From the NCBI RefSeq assembly GCF_030419005.1, contig NZ_CP106951.1, forward strand, positions 2,666,001 through 2,730,000: a DNA stretch of 64,000 nt, read 5' to 3'. This document shows, one piece after another, positions 1 to 13,471 of the stretch. This stretch comes from Eleftheria terrae (GTDB lineage Bacteria; Pseudomonadota; Gammaproteobacteria; Burkholderiales; Burkholderiaceae_C). A program made the translations under genes and the position numbers. Position 1 is the first letter of the stretch. Every line of letters starts with the position of its first letter. A model generated the notes under the pieces. The model did not search any database. It had not been told where the DNA came from and saw only the letters and a program-made list of their open reading frames with translations.

Positions 1-1349
1 GCGGTGCCGGCCGGCGGGGTGCCATGGTTGCCGCCCCAGCTGTTGGTGGCCCCGCCGGCGATGGCGCCGTCGGCCGACTGCAGCCAGCGGTAGAACTCGA
101 CCTGGCGGGTCAGGCTCTTGCCCCAGTCGCTCGCGCCGGTGGCCGAGACGGGCTTGAACTCGGGCTGGCTCGACAGCACCCAGGCCGCAAACGGGTTCTG
201 GTAGCCGAAGTGCGCGTGGCTGGAGCTGATGCGCCAGGCCCAGCCGGCGCCCTGGTCGACCGCGCCACCCCAGGCGTAGTACCAGCTCAGCAGGTAGTGC
301 TGGTTGTCGCGGAAGCCGCGTGCGTCGGGCGTGCCCGAGCCGCCCTGGCAGTTGTAGGCGCCGACGCAGTTGCCGACCTTCTTGAAGTACTTGTCGAACA
401 TGGCGTACCGCAGGTAGTCGCCCATCTTCGACGCCTTCTTCACCAGGTCGGCCACCTCGGCGCCCTTGCCTTGCTCCTTGGCCCACACCGAGGCCCAGTA
501 GATGGCCTGCACCGCGCGGGCATCAGCGTCCGGTGCATTGGTGTAGCGCCATTGGCGGGCATAGCTGCTGTCGCCGGTGAACAGGCTCAGGAAGCCCTGG
601 TTGCCGGTGTTGCGGCCCCATTTGAAGGTTTCGCAGGACGGGTGGGGCACCGTCTCCCAGACCGATTCCTGCGCGCCGCGCTGGAAGGTGTTGATGTACG
701 CCGGCTTGGTGACACCGTCGCCGCAGCGGCCAAAGCCGTACCAGTTGTCGACGTCGAGCAGCCAGTGCATGCCGTAGATCTCGCGGGTGCCGTAGGCCGC
801 CGCCAGTTCATTGGCCAGCGGGTCCTGGCCCACCGGGACGGAGCTGTCGATGCGCGAGGGGTAGTTCTCCGGCAGCGGGTGCTCGGCGGCATAGGTGGCC
901 GGCCTGCCGGGGTTGTAGAAGCTGTTGGTGGGCTGGTCCTGGGTGGACGGGATGATGTACTTCTCCATGTTGGCCCAGGCCTTCTTCAGCGGCTGCCAGT
1001 CGCCGGTGGCGCGACCGTACTGCGCTTCGAGCCACAGCCAGAAGCTGTAGGCCTCGGAGGTGGTCTCGTGGCCATGGTCGGGCGCCTCGACCATCAGGGT
1101 CTCGACGGAGTGGTAGGGCACCCCCTCCGGGCTGAAGTAGCCGTTCGCGGGGTTCTTGATCTTGTTGTACTGGGTCAGGAAGCGCTGGGCGTACTCGGCA
1201 TCGGCGGCTTGGGCCGACGTGGCGAGCGACGCGCTCAAGAGGGCCACCGAGGCCCCGAGGCTGGAGCAGGCCAGCAATCCGCTGGCTGCGGTCTTCGCCC
1301 AACGCTTCAGGCGTGGGGTGCGGGAAGGTGCGGGAAAGGGCGTTCTCAT
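1..1349 (-). CDS. GH48 reducing-end cellobiohydrolase, 5' part (cut by window edge)
   Basis: Secreted processive cellulase of glycoside hydrolase family 48, releasing cellobiose from cellulose chain ends. The ATG at 1349 is preceded by AGGAAAC six bases upstream. Residues 1-49 form a long signal peptide (basic start, hydrophobic stretch around 23-45, cleavage after AQA). The mature protein opens with the GH48 pattern [16 protein letters not shown], then [21 protein letters not shown] at about residues 80-100. The last Glu of HETTSE (residue 99) aligns with the family proton donor, and E88 with the second conserved acid. [11 protein letters not shown] follows later. About 449 residues are present; the family catalytic domain is about 630, so the C-terminus and any binding modules lie outside. 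A LacI-type palindrome sits 165 bp upstream. GH48 genes are uncommon in betaproteobacteria. The frame stays open to base 1. Family call is confident from memory of CelS/CelF-type sequences. Confidence 0.9.
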   Translation of the reverse strand, partial: MRTPFPAPSRTPRLKRWAKTAASGLLACSSLGASVALLSASLATSAQAADAEYAQRFLTQYNKIKNPANGYFSPEGVPYHSVETLMVEAPDHGHETTSEAYSFWLWLEAQYGRATGDWQPLKKAWANMEKYIIPSTQDQPTNSFYNPGRPATYAAEHPLPENYPSRIDSSVPVGQDPLANELAAAYGTREIYGMHWLLDVDNWYGFGRCGDGVTKPAYINTFQRGAQESVWETVPHPSCETFKWGRNTGNQGFLSLFTGDSSYARQWRYTNAPDADARAVQAIYWASVWAKEQGKGAEVADLVKKASKMGDYLRYAMFDKYFKKVGNCVGAYNCQGGSGTPDARGFRDNQHYLLSWYYAWGGAVDQGAGWAWRISSSHAHFGYQNPFAAWVLSSQPEFKPVSATGASDWGKSLTRQVEFYRWLQSADGAIAGGATNSWGGNHGTPPAGT

Positions 1350-1958
1350 GGTTGTTTCCTACCGGCAGAAGAATGGCGCGCGTCCTGTGGAGCGACGCCA
1401 TGGCAATCCACCCCTCGTCTCCTCGTTCTCGACGTCGGGTGGGCACTTCAGGAGGTCCGCGCACGGCTCCTGTTCAAGCGCTGGCCGCCGTCCGACGGAG
1501 CCGGCCGACAGTCATGAAAGCGCTTGCATGGGCGCTAGCTTCCTGTCGAACCGACCGGATGTAAACCTGCTATGAGTAACAGTAGAAGTAGGGCCGAACA
1601 GGCACTCTGATTGCTCTTTGAGCCTTTACAAAGAAGGTGCGATCGGGCCAGCCACTGCCCTTTTCGCGGGGTCTGAACGCATGGGCGAGATGACCTTTTC
1701 GCGCATTGAAAGCTGAGACTTGGCTTGCAATCTGCCTTGCAGGCCGCCTGGCAGGCGGGCATCTGCCTCAGAAGGAGGCAGATTGAGGAGCAGCCGCATG
1801 AACAGCGGCCTGGCGGCCTCGGCCTACAGCTTGTCCACAGCTCCTTCCACAGGAGCTGTGGATGAAGTGACAGGTAGATACTTTTCCAGGCCCGGTGTGG
1901 GCCGGCGCCCACGCCCCCGTTGGTCGTCCGGCCTCGTCCGCAGGTCGGAAGCCCGGAT
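1350..1958. other. Intergenic region between GH48 and 5'-nucleotidase genes with hairpins
   Basis: No gene is convincing here. Apart from the operator-like palindrome, three inverted repeats are visible: a perfect 9-bp pair at 1761-1769/1775-1783 (ATCTGCCTC), a perfect 12-bp pair at 1834-1845/1851-1862 (TCCACAGCTCCT) with a 5-nt loop, and GTGGGC/GCCCAC at 1897-1912 just past the 5'-nucleotidase stop. None has a clear T-run, so they are weak terminator candidates for the leftward 5'-nucleotidase gene. Confidence 0.4.
1513..1530. promoter_or_regulatory. LacI-family operator-like palindrome upstream of the GH48 gene
   Basis: CATGAAAGCGCTTGCATG is an 18-bp palindrome with only one mismatched pair, centred on AAGCGCTT. 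The A-x-x-CG-x-x-T core and spacing match operators of LacI/GalR-type sugar repressors, such as the cellobiose-responsive CelR-type sites of cellulolytic bacteria. It is about 165 bp upstream of the cellulase start. The regulator gene is not in the window; function is inferred. Confidence 0.55.
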
Positions 1959-3710
1959 TCAGCCCGGGATGATGCGGGCCTCGGTGCTCGGGGCGAGGGG
2001 ATCGTGCTGTTGGAGGAAATCGAGCAGGGCATCGATGTCCTGCACGCCGCCGAGCCGGTCGCCTCCGCTCCTGAGAACGGTGAAGCCGTCGCCGCCGTCC
2101 GCCAGGAAGGAATTCACCGTGACCCGATAGGTCTGTGCCGGCACCACCTCCACTCCGTTGAGCTTCATGGCGCTGACGCGCTGGTTGTCCGGCGCGCCGG
2201 CCGCCCAGTTATAGGTGAATCCGGCACTGGGCTGCAGCATGCGCGGGAAGGTCGCGTTGGGCCCGGTGGCCTGCTGCTCGAGCAGTTCCTTGAGCTGCTG
2301 CCCGGTGAGCGTCAGCACCACCAGGCTGTTGCCGAAGGGCTGCACCGTGAAGGCCTGGCCAAAGCTGACCTCACAGGGGCCGCTGGGGCACAGGAAGTCG
2401 GCGCGCACGCCTCCGGGGTTCATGAAGGCGATCTGGGCGCCGCCCTGCCCGGCGGCCGCGGTGGCGGCAAGCTGGGCGTCGGCGATCAGGCGGCCGGCAG
2501 GTGAGTCCCCGCCGGCGCTGGGCGTGCGGTCGATGGTGCCGGTGATGTGGCCGACGACGCGCTGCGCCTTGGGCGCGGCGAGGGCGGCGTAATTCGCGAT
2601 CAGCTGCTGCACCGTGGCGTCGGGCATGAGCGGCCGGAAGCGCTCGAGCACCGTTGCATCGGTGTTGGTGTCGTTGACCACCGGGACATTGAGCGCAACG
2701 GTGCGGCTGCGGTCGATGTCGCCGCTTGTGGCATCGACCGTCACGTCGACCTGGCTGATGCCACGGCCGTTGGAGAAGGCCTGCACGATCGGCACCCCGT
2801 TGCGGATGCACCGGTAGCCGGCATGCGAGTGCCCGTTGAAGATGACGTCGATCGACGGCCTGAGCCGGGCCGCGATCTCAAAGGCCGGGCCGCGCGCACC
2901 GGCACAGTTGTCGTCGTTCCAGGTCGAATCGGTCTGGCCGCCTTCGTGCATCACGGCCACCAGCGCCTTGACGCCTTGCGCCTCCAGCTCGTCGGCGTAG
3001 CGGTTGAGGGTGTCGGCCTCGTCGAGGAACTTGACGCCCGCGACCCCGGCCGGGGTGACGATGGTGGGCGTGCTGCGGGTCACCACGCCGATGAAGCCGA
3101 TCTTGGCGCCGTCGAACTGCTTCACGACATAGGGCTTGAAGATCGGCTGGCCGGTGCCGGCGTCGACCACATTGGCGGCCAGGAAGTCGAACCGGGCCCC
3201 GGCGTAGGGCCGGACCGGGCCCTGGCAGGACGACAGGTCGGGGTGAGCGGTGTCGGTGCTGCAGCCGCCGGCGGCGACCCGCTTGAGTTCCGCCACGCCC
3301 TTGTCGAACTCGTGGTTGCCGACAGTGTTGAAGTCGAGCTTCAACTGGTTCATGACCTCGACGGTGGGCTCGTCCCGGAAAAACGCCGACACCAGCGGCG
3401 AGGCGCCGACCAGATCGCCGCTGGACAGGGTGACGGTGTGCCGACGGCCGGCGCGCTGAGCCTCCAGGGCGGCCGCGAGATAGGCGGCGCCACCGGTGTT
3501 GACGCGCAAGGTGCTGCCGGGCTGGGCCGGATCGGGAAGGTTCAGCGTCAAGCCGGTCGGCTGCAGCGCACCGTGAAAGTCGTTGAAGGCCAGCAACCGG
3601 ATGTCGACGCTATGGCCGTCATCGTCGCCGGCACAGCCCGCCAGGGCGAGCGCGGTCAGCGCCAGCGCGCCGCCTTTGCGAAAGAGGTCCCTGAGCTTCT
3701 GTTTCTGCAT
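1959..3710 (-). CDS. Bifunctional metallophosphatase/5'-nucleotidase, lipoprotein (UshA/NadN-like)
   Basis: Periplasm-facing nucleotidase that hydrolyses extracellular nucleotides to nucleosides and phosphate. The ATG at 3710 is chosen over an upstream start 60 bp earlier because an AAAAGGAA site precedes it and it gives a lipoprotein signal: LALAGC (residues 21-26) with Cys26 the lipidated residue. The N-terminal calcineurin-like domain shows FNDFHG (42-47), SSGDLVGASP, GNHEFDKG, VMHEGGQ and NGHSHAG, the full set of metal ligands. The C-terminal half is a 5'-nucleotidase substrate-binding domain ending TYRVTVNSFLADGGDGF. At 583 residues it is the usual family length. It stands alone. It could supply purine nucleosides to the purine-degradation genes further right, but no link is shown. 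Confidence 0.88.
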   Translation of the reverse strand: MQKQKLRDLFRKGGALALTALALAGCAGDDDGHSVDIRLLAFNDFHGALQPTGLTLNLPDPAQPGSTLRVNTGGAAYLAAALEAQRAGRRHTVTLSSGDLVGASPLVSAFFRDEPTVEVMNQLKLDFNTVGNHEFDKGVAELKRVAAGGCSTDTAHPDLSSCQGPVRPYAGARFDFLAANVVDAGTGQPIFKPYVVKQFDGAKIGFIGVVTRSTPTIVTPAGVAGVKFLDEADTLNRYADELEAQGVKALVAVMHEGGQTDSTWNDDNCAGARGPAFEIAARLRPSIDVIFNGHSHAGYRCIRNGVPIVQAFSNGRGISQVDVTVDATSGDIDRSRTVALNVPVVNDTNTDATVLERFRPLMPDATVQQLIANYAALAAPKAQRVVGHITGTIDRTPSAGGDSPAGRLIADAQLAATAAAGQGGAQIAFMNPGGVRADFLCPSGPCEVSFGQAFTVQPFGNSLVVLTLTGQQLKELLEQQATGPNATFPRMLQPSAGFTYNWAAGAPDNQRVSAMKLNGVEVVPAQTYRVTVNSFLADGGDGFTVLRSGGDRLGGVQDIDALLDFLQQHDPLAPSTEARIIPG

Positions 3711-4299
3711 GGGGGTGCCATTCCTTTTGTGGGAGTCGGGATCGGTGGACGCCGCGCAGCCGACCTGCATGTCTGCGTCGGTGCGCGCTGTCCGGAGGGC
3801 CGAGGAGCAGCTTGCGCCGGGCAGGCTGCCCTGCCGGCATTGCGTGCGCGGTTCATGCTAGCCGCGGTGCTGCGGCGAAATCGTGTCACGACGCTGCAGC
3901 GGGGGCGGGGTGAAAGCGCCTCGGGCTCGGTGTCGGCTGGGCGGGGTGTGCGACGGCATGAGGGTGTGGCGTAGCGCGGCGTGGAGTGGCAGGACGAGAA
4001 ACGCCCGCCACTGGCCGTGCCGGGCGCCGACGCTGCGGTCGCCCTGAAGCTGTCGTCCCGGCCCAGCAGCCGCGAAAGCAGGGCGGCGCCCTTTAGGGAA
4101 ATCTCTGCCCCGTCCCCGAGCGGATTCCGTCAGTGCGTACTGCGCCGGCGGGAGACACTGCCGGCCTTGAAGGGGCGAGCCGCGATGCACGCCCCGTCTG
4201 GCTCCAGCGCCTGGCTCCATGGGCGCGGTGCGGCCCGCCCTGCGGCGACCGCATGCTTTCGGCTTCTCGTCTGTCCTGTACACCAAGACCGTCTCCTCC
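3711..4299. other. Intergenic region, nothing recognised
   Basis: Lies between divergently transcribed genes for a 5'-nucleotidase (left) and a chemoreceptor (right), so it should hold both promoters. The long open frames here look like GC-driven noise without recognisable protein patterns. No strong promoter, tRNA or terminator was found by eye. Confidence 0.4.
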
Positions 4300-5694
4300 A
4301 TGAACGCCCCCTACAGTCCCGCCCTCGACACTCTCGCCGCTGCGCAACATTCCTCGGGCGCCCTCTGGGCCGCCATCGACCGCTCGCAGGTCATCGTCGA
4401 ATTCGACATGCAAGGTCGCATCCTGTGGGCCAATGGCAATGCCCTGCAGACGCTGGGCCACGCGCTCGATGAGCTGACCGGCCGCCCACACCGCGTGCTC
4501 TGCGACGAGGAATTCGGCCGCTCGGAAGCCTATCAGCGGTTCTGGCAAAAGCTTGGCCGGGGCGAGTTCGACGCCGGCGAATACCGCCATCTGGCCAAGA
4601 CCGGGCGGGAAGTCTGGCTGCAGGCCACCTACAACCCGGTGGCCGACGAAAACGGTGGCCTGGCGAAGGTCGTGATGCTGGGCACTGACGTCACGCTGAA
4701 CAAGCAGATGCTGGCTGAAGTTCGTGGCAAGGCTGCCGCGCTGGACCGCGCACAGGCGGTCGTCGAGCTCAACCTCGCCGGCAACATCCTGTCCGCGAAC
4801 GAGCGGTTCCTGGCCTTGACCGGCTACAGCCTGCGCGAGCTGACCGGCCAGCACCACGGCATGCTGTGCCCGGGCGCCTATCTCACCACCGCCGCCTACG
4901 CCGAACTGTGGAGCCGGCTGGCAGCCGGCGAAGCAGCCTCGGGCCGCTACCCCTGCAAGGGCCGCCATGGTGAGGAGCTGTGGCTGCAGTCCAGTTACAG
5001 CCCGGTGCTCGACGGCGAAGGCAAGCCCCTCAAGGTCCTGATGTTCGCGATGGACATCACCGCGCAGGTGGCCCAGGAAGCACAGGCCCGCGAGCGCAGC
5101 GCGACCGTGATGGCCCCGGTGGCCCGGCTGCTCGGCTCGCTGGGCGAGGTCGCGGCCGCCGCGCAGTCCGCGCAGACGGTGGTGCAGGCATCACAGGCCG
5201 AGGCCGGCAAGGGCGGCCAGTGGCTGGACGGGTCGGCCCAGACCATGGCCCAGATCGAGCAAGCCTCCGACGGCATGGGCGAGATCGTGCGACTGGTCAG
5301 CGAGTTCGCCAGCCAGACCACGCTGCTGTCCTTCACTGCAGCGCTCGAGGCGGTGCGGGCCGGGGATCAAGGCCAGGGCTTCGCCACGGTCGCCGATGAA
5401 CTGCGCCAGTTGGCCGACCGTGCGACCGGCGCAGCGAGCCAGAGCAGCCGCCTGATCATCGATTCGGTCCGACGCATTGCGCCGGCGGTCAGTGCCGCCA
5501 AGCAGGCCAGCCAGGCGTTCGCCCGCATCGCGGAGGGCATTGCGAGCACCGATCGTGCGGTCAGCGCCATCGGGCAGGCGGCCGCCTCGCAGTCCCAGCT
5601 GGCCGCGCAGGTGAGCGCATTGATGCAAGAGCTTCAGGCGGAGACCGACGCATCGTCCGCCACTGCGGGAACGCTCGCCCACACCGGCGCATGA
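4300..5694 (+). CDS. Soluble PAS-PAS methyl-accepting chemotaxis-type receptor (BdlA-like)
   Basis: Cytoplasmic signal transducer with no membrane segment. Two tandem PAS domains occupy about residues 25-140 and 148-265 (each with a TGRPH/TGQHH segment, GEFDAGEYRHLAKTGREVWLQATYNPV and its repeat GRYPCKGRHGEELWLQSSYSPV). A methyl-accepting signalling domain follows to the end (464 residues). The CheA/CheW-binding hairpin is present as SQTTLLSFTAALEAVRAGDQGQGFATVADELRQLADR, but it departs from the standard [27 protein letters not shown]. The ATG at 4300 is preferred because the upstream extension is not PAS-like. The arrangement is that of BdlA-type energy or redox sensors; the ligand cannot be told. 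No chemotaxis operon is adjacent. Confidence 0.82.
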   Translation: MNAPYSPALDTLAAAQHSSGALWAAIDRSQVIVEFDMQGRILWANGNALQTLGHALDELTGRPHRVLCDEEFGRSEAYQRFWQKLGRGEFDAGEYRHLAKTGREVWLQATYNPVADENGGLAKVVMLGTDVTLNKQMLAEVRGKAAALDRAQAVVELNLAGNILSANERFLALTGYSLRELTGQHHGMLCPGAYLTTAAYAELWSRLAAGEAASGRYPCKGRHGEELWLQSSYSPVLDGEGKPLKVLMFAMDITAQVAQEAQARERSATVMAPVARLLGSLGEVAAAAQSAQTVVQASQAEAGKGGQWLDGSAQTMAQIEQASDGMGEIVRLVSEFASQTTLLSFTAALEAVRAGDQGQGFATVADELRQLADRATGAASQSSRLIIDSVRRIAPAVSAAKQASQAFARIAEGIASTDRAVSAIGQAAASQSQLAAQVSALMQELQAETDASSATAGTLAHTGA

Positions 5695-6234
5695 TCAGCG
5701 CGACTTGAGCGCCAACTGCGGCGGCCTGGACGGTCCGGCAAGACGGCGGGCGAGGCCGCTGCCGTGCCCGCGCTTCACCCGCGGGTCCACCGCGGAGCTG
5801 GCTGCAGTACCGGCTGTCTCGCAGGAAGACAGCGTCTTGCTCCACGACCAGCGCTGCCGTGACTTGGCGGCGACATTGCAAGGGCACACCGTCGTCGCCT
5901 GATGGACGTCGAGCCGGGTGCGTGGCACAGTCGGCACCGTTTGCCGCGCTGGGTCCAGCCACCCGGTGTTCGCGGCGAATGCAGTCTTGCCGTCAGACGC
6001 GATCTTGGGCCCTGCCCAACCCTGCCGTACCTGCTAGCCGGGCTGTTCTCCATTGCGGACCTGCTGCCGCGCTGGGCCACCCTTTTTCCCGAATCGACCG
6101 TCTGACATCCGGCAGGTGAGCCTGGCTGGCGACACCTGCCCGCACTGGACACCGGTCCTGCCCGTGGCGGCCCCTGAGGCCGGCCCTGGAGCGGGCCAGG
6201 AGGATGTCATGCGTGTAGCGAGACCTGATGCGAG
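5695..6234. other. Intergenic region, nothing recognised
   Basis: 540 bp between two rightward genes. Only short overlapping noise frames occur. An AGGAGG at about 6209 precedes an ATG that stops after four codons, so it does not define a gene but could be the leader of the next one. Confidence 0.3.
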
Positions 6235-6996
6235 GTGGTCGTGACGGGCGGCGCAGGTGTGGTCGCGGGCCGGCGGCTGGTCCGGCTGTCCGGCACCGTG
6301 TCCGGCTTCCGCCGGACCCGGGCACGGGTCCGGTTTGTACTGACACAGCTCGACTCCGACCGGGCCAGCGCCATCGCGGTGGCGCCCGAGCCGGAGCCAG
6401 AGACACCACCCGCCAGGCGGCCCTGGGGCCACGGCGTCGAAGAAGAGGCCGATTTCGTCGACTTCCTGCTCGACGGACGAGCCATGAGCGGCTGGGTCTG
6501 GCGCAGCCCCTTCAGCGATGGCGATCGCGTGGATGTTGCAGCCCAGTGGCGGGGCGACCACTACGAGGTGTTCGGCATTGCTCGCCCGCGCGACCGGGCC
6601 ATCGCGCTCTATCCCTTCTGCTGCCGAGGGAGCGTGAGCCAGATGCGAGCAGCCTGGCGCTGGTGGGCGCTGTTTGGCCTGGCAGTGACCTGGGGAGCGA
6701 CGGCGGCTCTGTGCATCGCCGTGTGCCTGTTGTCCAGCCTGGCATCGCCTGCTTCAGGGTTCGCAGCCACGGTGCTGTGGGTGGGCGCCACCGGTGCCAG
6801 CGCGATCTCCGGCCTCCTGGCCCTCCTGGCCTACAGCATGGCGCTTAGGTGGCGCCCATATGCCCGCACGGCCGAGCGCGTGTTCACGGCGTTGGGCTGG
6901 CGCGACCCGGCGCGGGTGGACCTGATGAGCGCAACGCTCAAGAAGCGCACGCGAGCCGACCCAGCCGCCCTGGGGACGCACTACTTTCGCTACTGA
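6235..6996 (+). CDS. Putative type VI secretion effector-like membrane protein
   Basis: 253-residue protein with a soluble N-terminal half and two hydrophobic segments (about residues 145-167 and 174-201). Patterns EEEADFVDFLLDGRAMSGWVWRSPFSDGDRVDVAAQWRGDHYEVFGIARPRDRAIALYPFCCRG resemble a family widely labelled 'putative type VI secretion system effector' in Burkholderiales; that label rests on memory and the family function is not established. The start is taken as GTG 6235; an alternative start cannot be excluded because the ribosome site is weak. No T6SS structural genes are nearby, so this is an orphan. It ends just before the convergent rrn terminator. Confidence 0.55.
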   Translation: MVVTGGAGVVAGRRLVRLSGTVSGFRRTRARVRFVLTQLDSDRASAIAVAPEPEPETPPARRPWGHGVEEEADFVDFLLDGRAMSGWVWRSPFSDGDRVDVAAQWRGDHYEVFGIARPRDRAIALYPFCCRGSVSQMRAAWRWWALFGLAVTWGATAALCIAVCLLSSLASPASGFAATVLWVGATGASAISGLLALLAYSMALRWRPYARTAERVFTALGWRDPARVDLMSATLKKRTRADPAALGTHYFRY

Positions 6997-7034
6997 CGCG
7001 GCGCAGCGGAACGGGGGTTTGAATACCGCAAAAG

Positions 7035-7071
7035 CAAAACCCCGCCGACTGCGAGAGTGGGCGGGGTTTTG
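7035..7071 (-). terminator. Rho-independent terminator of the rrn operon
   Basis: A 12-bp perfect stem, CAAAACCCCGCC (7035-7046) with GGCGGGGTTTTG (7060-7071), 13-nt loop. Read leftwards it ends in TTTTGCTTTTG directly after 5S rRNA. The A/T-rich stem base also suits rightward termination of the facing gene ending at 6996. Confidence 0.85.
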
Positions 7072-7081
7072 GGGAATAACA

Positions 7082-7196
7082 GCCTGACGATGTCCTACTT
7101 TCACACGGGAATCCGCACTATCATCGGCGCTGAGGCGTTTCACTGTCCTGTTCGGGATGGGAAGGAGTGGGACCACCTCGCTATGGTCATCAGGCA
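7082..7196 (-). rRNA. rrf: 5S ribosomal RNA
   Basis: About 115 nt with the 5S hallmarks on the minus strand: TGCCTGATGACCATAGCGAG at the 5' end, CCCATCCCGAACAGG in loop B/C, and a 3' end GACATCGTCAGGC complementary to the 5' end. It is the last gene of the leftward rrn operon. Confidence 0.95.
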
Positions 7197-7348
7197 TAAC
7201 TGGATGCCGCCTTGCTGCTGGAGCAAGACGACCAATTCGTAGAGTCTGTGTGAATCAGCAGATTTGATTGCGCACCGGATGGCGAGGCGCTGTAGTGGCC
7301 TCACTCGGCATAAGCTATTTGACTCACTTCGATGTCGCTGAGGATCAC

Positions 7349-7361
7349 CAAAGTTATAGGG

Positions 7362-7366
<5 letters not shown>
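7349..7366 (-). other. 3' strand of the 23S precursor processing stem
   Basis: CAAAGTTATAGGGTCAAG here is exactly complementary over 18 bases to CTTGACCCTATAACTTTG at 10225-10242 at the other end of 23S. The two would form the base of the pre-23S stem that RNase III cleaves. A second complementary pair lies outside it (7233-7246 with 10428-10441). Confidence 0.75.
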
Positions 7367-10232
<2,866 letters not shown>

Positions 10233-10242
10233 TATAACTTTG

Positions 10243-10535
10243 ACGCCTCTTCGACGTCGTCAAGGACTCGACCTCCTCATCGTTCGAGAAGATCGCTTTT
10301 TGAGTATTTACGCGTTATGCCGTCTTCAAACTCGCTCTTTACTTCGAGTTGAAGTCTGGTGACGCAATCAAATGTTGTTGACGGCACGGTGCATCCCATA
10401 GATGCTTTCCGTCAACAACGCTGATTCGACTCTACGAATTGTTAAAGAACAACAGCCATTCTTTCGAACCGCTAACGCAAACATCCCTGCTCTCAGGGAA
10501 CCCTTGCGTTAACGTTCGACTTCAGTGATCAGTGA
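10243..10535 (-). other. tRNA-Ala/23S internal transcribed spacer with boxA and hairpin
   Basis: Non-coding spacer. TGTTCTTTAACA (10440-10451, read leftwards) is a boxA antitermination element before 23S. GTTGTTGACGG pairs with CCGTCAACAAC across about 10374-10420. GACTCTACGAATTG (10428-10441) is complementary to 7233-7246 in the 23S-5S spacer, extending the pre-23S stem. Confidence 0.7.
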
Positions 10536-10611
10536 TGGTGGAGGATGACGGGATCGAACCGACGACCCCCTGCTTGCAAAGCAGGTGCTCTCCCAGCTGA
10601 GCTAATCCCCC
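10536..10611 (-). tRNA. tRNA-Ala (TGC)
   Basis: Minus strand 76 nt: GGGGGATTAGCTCAGCTGGG at the 5' end, anticodon loop TTTGCAA with anticodon TGC, T-arm GGTTCGATCCC, encoded CCA at 10536-10538. Standard rrn spacer tRNA. Confidence 0.97.
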
Positions 10612-10634
10612 GAACATGCTTCATGCAGAAGGAT

Positions 10635-10711
10635 TGGTGGGTCTGGTTGGATTCGAACCAACGACCCCCGCCTTATCAAGACGGTGCTCTAACCGACTGA
10701 GCTACAGACCC
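10635..10711 (-). tRNA. tRNA-Ile (GAT)
   Basis: Minus strand 77 nt: GGGTCTGTAGCTCAGTCGG at the 5' end, anticodon GAT in CTTGATAAGG, T-arm GGTTCGAATCC, encoded CCA at 10635-10637. Second rrn spacer tRNA, 23 nt from tRNA-Ala. Confidence 0.97.
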
Positions 10712-10862
10712 GCTCTTCACTTCCGCTCGAACCGCGTCTGCAGCACCGTCAACCTAGGATTCTCATCCCTGCCAGGTTCACGCCTGCCGGTTCACGTTCA
10801 CTTGCTGTCGTACACAACAACAGCCGATAAGTGTGGGCGCCCAAACTTGAGTGCTTTTTTCC

Positions 10863-12394
<1,532 letters not shown>

Positions 12395-12527
12395 CGATCT
12401 TGAATTTCGCTCAAAGAATTGAAGTGAACTTCACTTCCATGAGCGTTTAAAGTCTTTCGACCTGATCTGCAGTTACCCACAGATCTTGGCACTCGCCTTC
12501 AAACGCCCACGCTTATCGGCTGTTATT

Positions 12528-12538
12528 TGTTAAAGAGC
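12528..12538 (-). promoter_or_regulatory. boxA antitermination site in the rrn leader
   Basis: Read leftwards GCTCTTTAACA, about 135 nt upstream of 16S, matching the boxA consensus recognised by NusB/NusE. A similar boxA precedes 23S. Confidence 0.75.
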
Positions 12539-12636
12539 TTGCTGCTCCAACCCTGCTATCCTTGCCGCATTCGCAGCACCTCAGCTTCGTCGTCAGCGCT
12601 GATTTCGTCTTTCGTCGTTATCAGCAGAGAGGCGAG

Positions 12637-12665
12637 ATTTTGACGTTTTCTTTAAACCCTGTCAA
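12637..12665 (-). promoter_or_regulatory. rrn P1-type promoter
   Basis: Leftward -35 TTGACA (12660-12665), exactly 17-bp spacer, -10 CAAAAT (12637-12642) followed by a GC-rich discriminator CTCGCC typical of stringently controlled promoters. The AT-rich tract upstream (AAAATAAATG) could be an UP element. It lies about 245 bp before 16S. Confidence 0.75.
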
Positions 12666-12943
12666 GCACTCGGCTCATTTATTTTTCGCTGCCACTTTCT
12701 TTCTTTTCAGAAACCGCCGCCTCCACCCCACTCACCAGCTTCCCGGTTCGTTTCGTCTGCAGCGCCGTGATCAGCGAGGGCGTGACTTTAACAAAGTTTT
12801 TGCTTCGTGCAAGCAATTTTTTCGCGCTTCGCGAAAAGAATCGAGGGCGGCGTTTCTCGCCATCCGGCGTAACGCGCGCCCTGCCACCACAGCCTCACCT
12901 GACACGGGCTTGGGGCTCAGCGTCCCTTTGAACGTCGGCGACT

Positions 12944-13471
12944 TCAACCCTGGCGATAGAAGTAGTAGGCCGCCTCATAAGGAATGCGCCGCACTTGCCC
13001 CACTCGTGCGGCATCGCAGCCATCTGCCGGGGCCTTGCCGCCGACCGTCGACAGGCGCTGGATATGGCTGGTGCGGGCCAGACGGCCCTCTTGCGGTTCC
13101 GCCTGGCCGACGAGCAGCAACCACGGTATGGCTCCTGAGTCAGGTGCGTCGCTACGGGCGGCGACCGCGCCGACCACCTTGCTGCCGTCATCGGCCTCCC
13201 ACGTCGGTCCGGCGTAGTGGGTGCCGATCTTCTTGCCAGCAGCATCGAACAGCTCGGCTTCAGGTGCGGTGAAGGCCCACGCGTAGTGCGCCGGGTTGTC
13301 CTTGGCGGCGGCACAGGTGTAGATCTGAACACCGGTGGCCCGGGTCATGAGGGTAAGCACGGCGGAGGCCGAGGGTCGCAGTTCCTGCGGAACAGTCGGC
13401 GGCTCGGGGGGGCGACTGGCACAGGCGGCCAACGCAAGGGTCGCCAGGAGGCAGGCGGGACGGTAGGTCAC
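12944..13471 (-). CDS. DUF3455 family lipoprotein
   Basis: 175-residue secreted protein of unknown function. GTG start at 13471 with AAAGGAA seven bases upstream; the longer upstream frame has no such support. Lipoprotein signal VTYRPACLLATLALAACASRP with Cys of LAAC as lipidation site. The body contains ATGVQIYTCAAAKDNPAHYAWAFTAPEAELFDAAGKKIGTHYAGPTWEADDGSKVVG, characteristic of DUF3455 proteins common in Burkholderiales. It ends in a Tyr-rich tail (YEAAYYFYRQG). It is monocistronic, upstream of the rrn promoter region. Role not known. Confidence 0.85.
   Translation of the reverse strand: MTYRPACLLATLALAACASRPPEPPTVPQELRPSASAVLTLMTRATGVQIYTCAAAKDNPAHYAWAFTAPEAELFDAAGKKIGTHYAGPTWEADDGSKVVGAVAARSDAPDSGAIPWLLLVGQAEPQEGRLARTSHIQRLSTVGGKAPADGCDAARVGQVRRIPYEAAYYFYRQG

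Noticed and set aside
24..1517. Long open frame on the plus strand
   Set aside because: It is antisense to the GH48 gene, whose translated sequence is unmistakable; the plus-strand product is GC-driven noise.
1834..1862. Rho-independent terminator
   Set aside because: The 12-bp stem is perfect but neither strand has a T-run after it.
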